This document shows, one piece after another, positions 5,598-6,418 of a stretch of DNA of 6,418 nt; the stretch's first letter is position 1; each line of letters opens with the position of its first letter. The stretch comes from CAYZEZ01 sp964477295 (GTDB taxonomy: Bacteria > Bacteroidota > Bacteroidia > Bacteroidales > SM23-62): contig CAYZEZ010000272.1 of assembly GCA_964477295.1 (NCBI GenBank), forward strand, positions 1-6,418. The letters run 5' to 3'. Both the position numbers and the translations under genes were made by a program. The notes beneath the pieces are model-generated. The model was not told the origin of the DNA. It ran no database searches and saw nothing but the letters and a program-made list of their open reading frames with translations.

Positions 5598-6418
5598 ATG
5601 CCATCATCCCAGGTCAGAGTAAGATTTGCTCCCAGCCCGACCGGCCCATTGCATATTGGAGGGGTCAGGACAGCGCTGTTCAATTATCTGTTTGCCAGGA
5701 AGAATAATGGCCAATTCCTGCTAAGGATTGAAGACACTGACCAGGCAAGGTATGTACAGGGAGCCGAGGATTATATCATTGAGTCTTTAAAATGGTGTGG
5801 AATTGAACCGGACGAGGGAATTCAGGCTGGCGGGCAATATGGCCCGTACAGGCAGTCGGAACGGAAAGATAAATACCTGGAATTTGTCACGCAGCTCATT
5901 GTTTCAGGAAATGCCTATTATGCCTTTGACACTCCGGAGGAGTTGGATAAATTGAGGAAGGAATATGAGACCGGAAAAATAACCTTCACGTACGATGCCT
6001 CAGTCAGGGATTCTTTGAACAACTCTCTAAAACTTACTGATTCTGAATTAAAGGAAATACTGGATAAAAACACTCCTTTTGTGATTCGCTTTAAAATGCC
6101 GAAGGATGTGGAGGTAAGATTTAACGATGCCGTCAGGGGAGAAGTAAGCGTTAACACATCCACACTGGATGATAAAATTTTATTTAAGGCTGATGGGATG
6201 CCCACGTATCACCTGGCCAATGTGGTGGATGATCACCTTATGAAAATATCTCATGTTATCAGGGGAGAAGAATGGTTGCCATCCACTCCATTACATATAC
6301 TTCTTTATAAGGCTCTGGGTTGGATGAATGAGATGCCTGTTTTTGCACATATGCCATTGACCCTAAAACCGGATGGGAAGGGTAAGCTAAGCAAAAGGGA
6401 TGGCGACCGGCTTGGATT
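5598..6418 (+). CDS. gltX: Glutamyl-tRNA synthetase, 3' end beyond window
   Basis: This class I aminoacyl-tRNA synthetase charges tRNA-Glu in the cytosol. The frame is open from the ATG at 5598-5600 to the last base, giving 273 codons plus two bases of a protein that is usually about 500 residues, so the catalytic half is present and the anticodon-binding half lies outside. Visible are RFAPSPTGPLHIGG with the HIGH-type signature His19-Gly22, the RIEDTD motif (43-48), GPYRQSER (82-89), TYHLANVVDDH with IRGEEW after it, and the KMSKS-type loop KLSKRDG at 263-269. Only one cysteine (Cys67) is present, so the zinc-binding cysteines of the E. coli type are absent; GNAYYAFDTPEEL (104-116) occupies that region, as in zinc-free GluRSs. 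An in-frame TAA at 5568-5570 and no other start codon before the ATG fix the start. AAGGA ends 1 nt before the ATG, too close to act as a Shine-Dalgarno. It is transcribed divergently from waaA. Confidence 0.96.
   Translation, partial: MPSSQVRVRFAPSPTGPLHIGGVRTALFNYLFARKNNGQFLLRIEDTDQARYVQGAEDYIIESLKWCGIEPDEGIQAGGQYGPYRQSERKDKYLEFVTQLIVSGNAYYAFDTPEELDKLRKEYETGKITFTYDASVRDSLNNSLKLTDSELKEILDKNTPFVIRFKMPKDVEVRFNDAVRGEVSVNTSTLDDKILFKADGMPTYHLANVVDDHLMKISHVIRGEEWLPSTPLHILLYKALGWMNEMPVFAHMPLTLKPDGKGKLSKRDGDRLG

Noticed and set aside
5918..6205. Minus-strand ORF of 95 codons
   Set aside because: It lies antisense to gltX, whose frame is conserved throughout this stretch.

Overview
The window looks like chromosomal DNA of a member of the Bacteroidetes (Bacteroidota), most likely a free-living or sediment relative of the Bacteroidales. 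This rests on the style of the proteins: a KYEYW-type WaaA, a GluRS without zinc cysteines and a NrdJ with a cysteine-rich tail. There are also no usable Shine-Dalgarno sequences, the intergenic DNA is AT-rich, and there are TAnnTTTG-like promoter elements. A species-level assignment is not possible from the sequence alone.

Layout. (1) 1-1140, plus strand: kbl, 2-amino-3-ketobutyrate CoA ligase, missing only about 17 N-terminal residues beyond the left edge. (2) 1141-1218: a short convergent gap filled almost completely by a 68-bp REPIN-like double hairpin, probably also a bidirectional terminator. (3) 1219-3819, minus strand: nrdJ, a complete class II (adenosylcobalamin-dependent) ribonucleotide reductase with a C-terminal cysteine-rich zinc-ribbon tail. 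(4) 3820-4218: a 399-bp AT-rich gap with no gene. It holds a candidate promoter for nrdJ, a repeated TTATTAAC octamer and palindromes. (5) 4219-5451, minus strand: waaA (kdtA), the Kdo transferase of lipid A/LPS core synthesis. (6) 5452-5597: a divergent gap with a degenerate 7-bp tandem repeat next to the waaA start and a likely gltX promoter. (7) 5598 to the right edge, plus strand: the first 273 codons of gltX, glutamyl-tRNA synthetase, which runs out of the window.

The genes do not form a common pathway. They are housekeeping functions: threonine/glycine catabolism, dNTP supply, outer-membrane LPS and translation. They are transcribed as at least three units. kbl and nrdJ converge, waaA and gltX diverge, and the large gap suggests that nrdJ has its own promoter although waaA lies upstream on the same strand. 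No mobile element, CRISPR array, RNA gene, defence system or other clearly novel system was found. The points worth a second look are all small and non-coding: the REPIN-like element, the heptamer array and the unexplained nrdJ upstream region.
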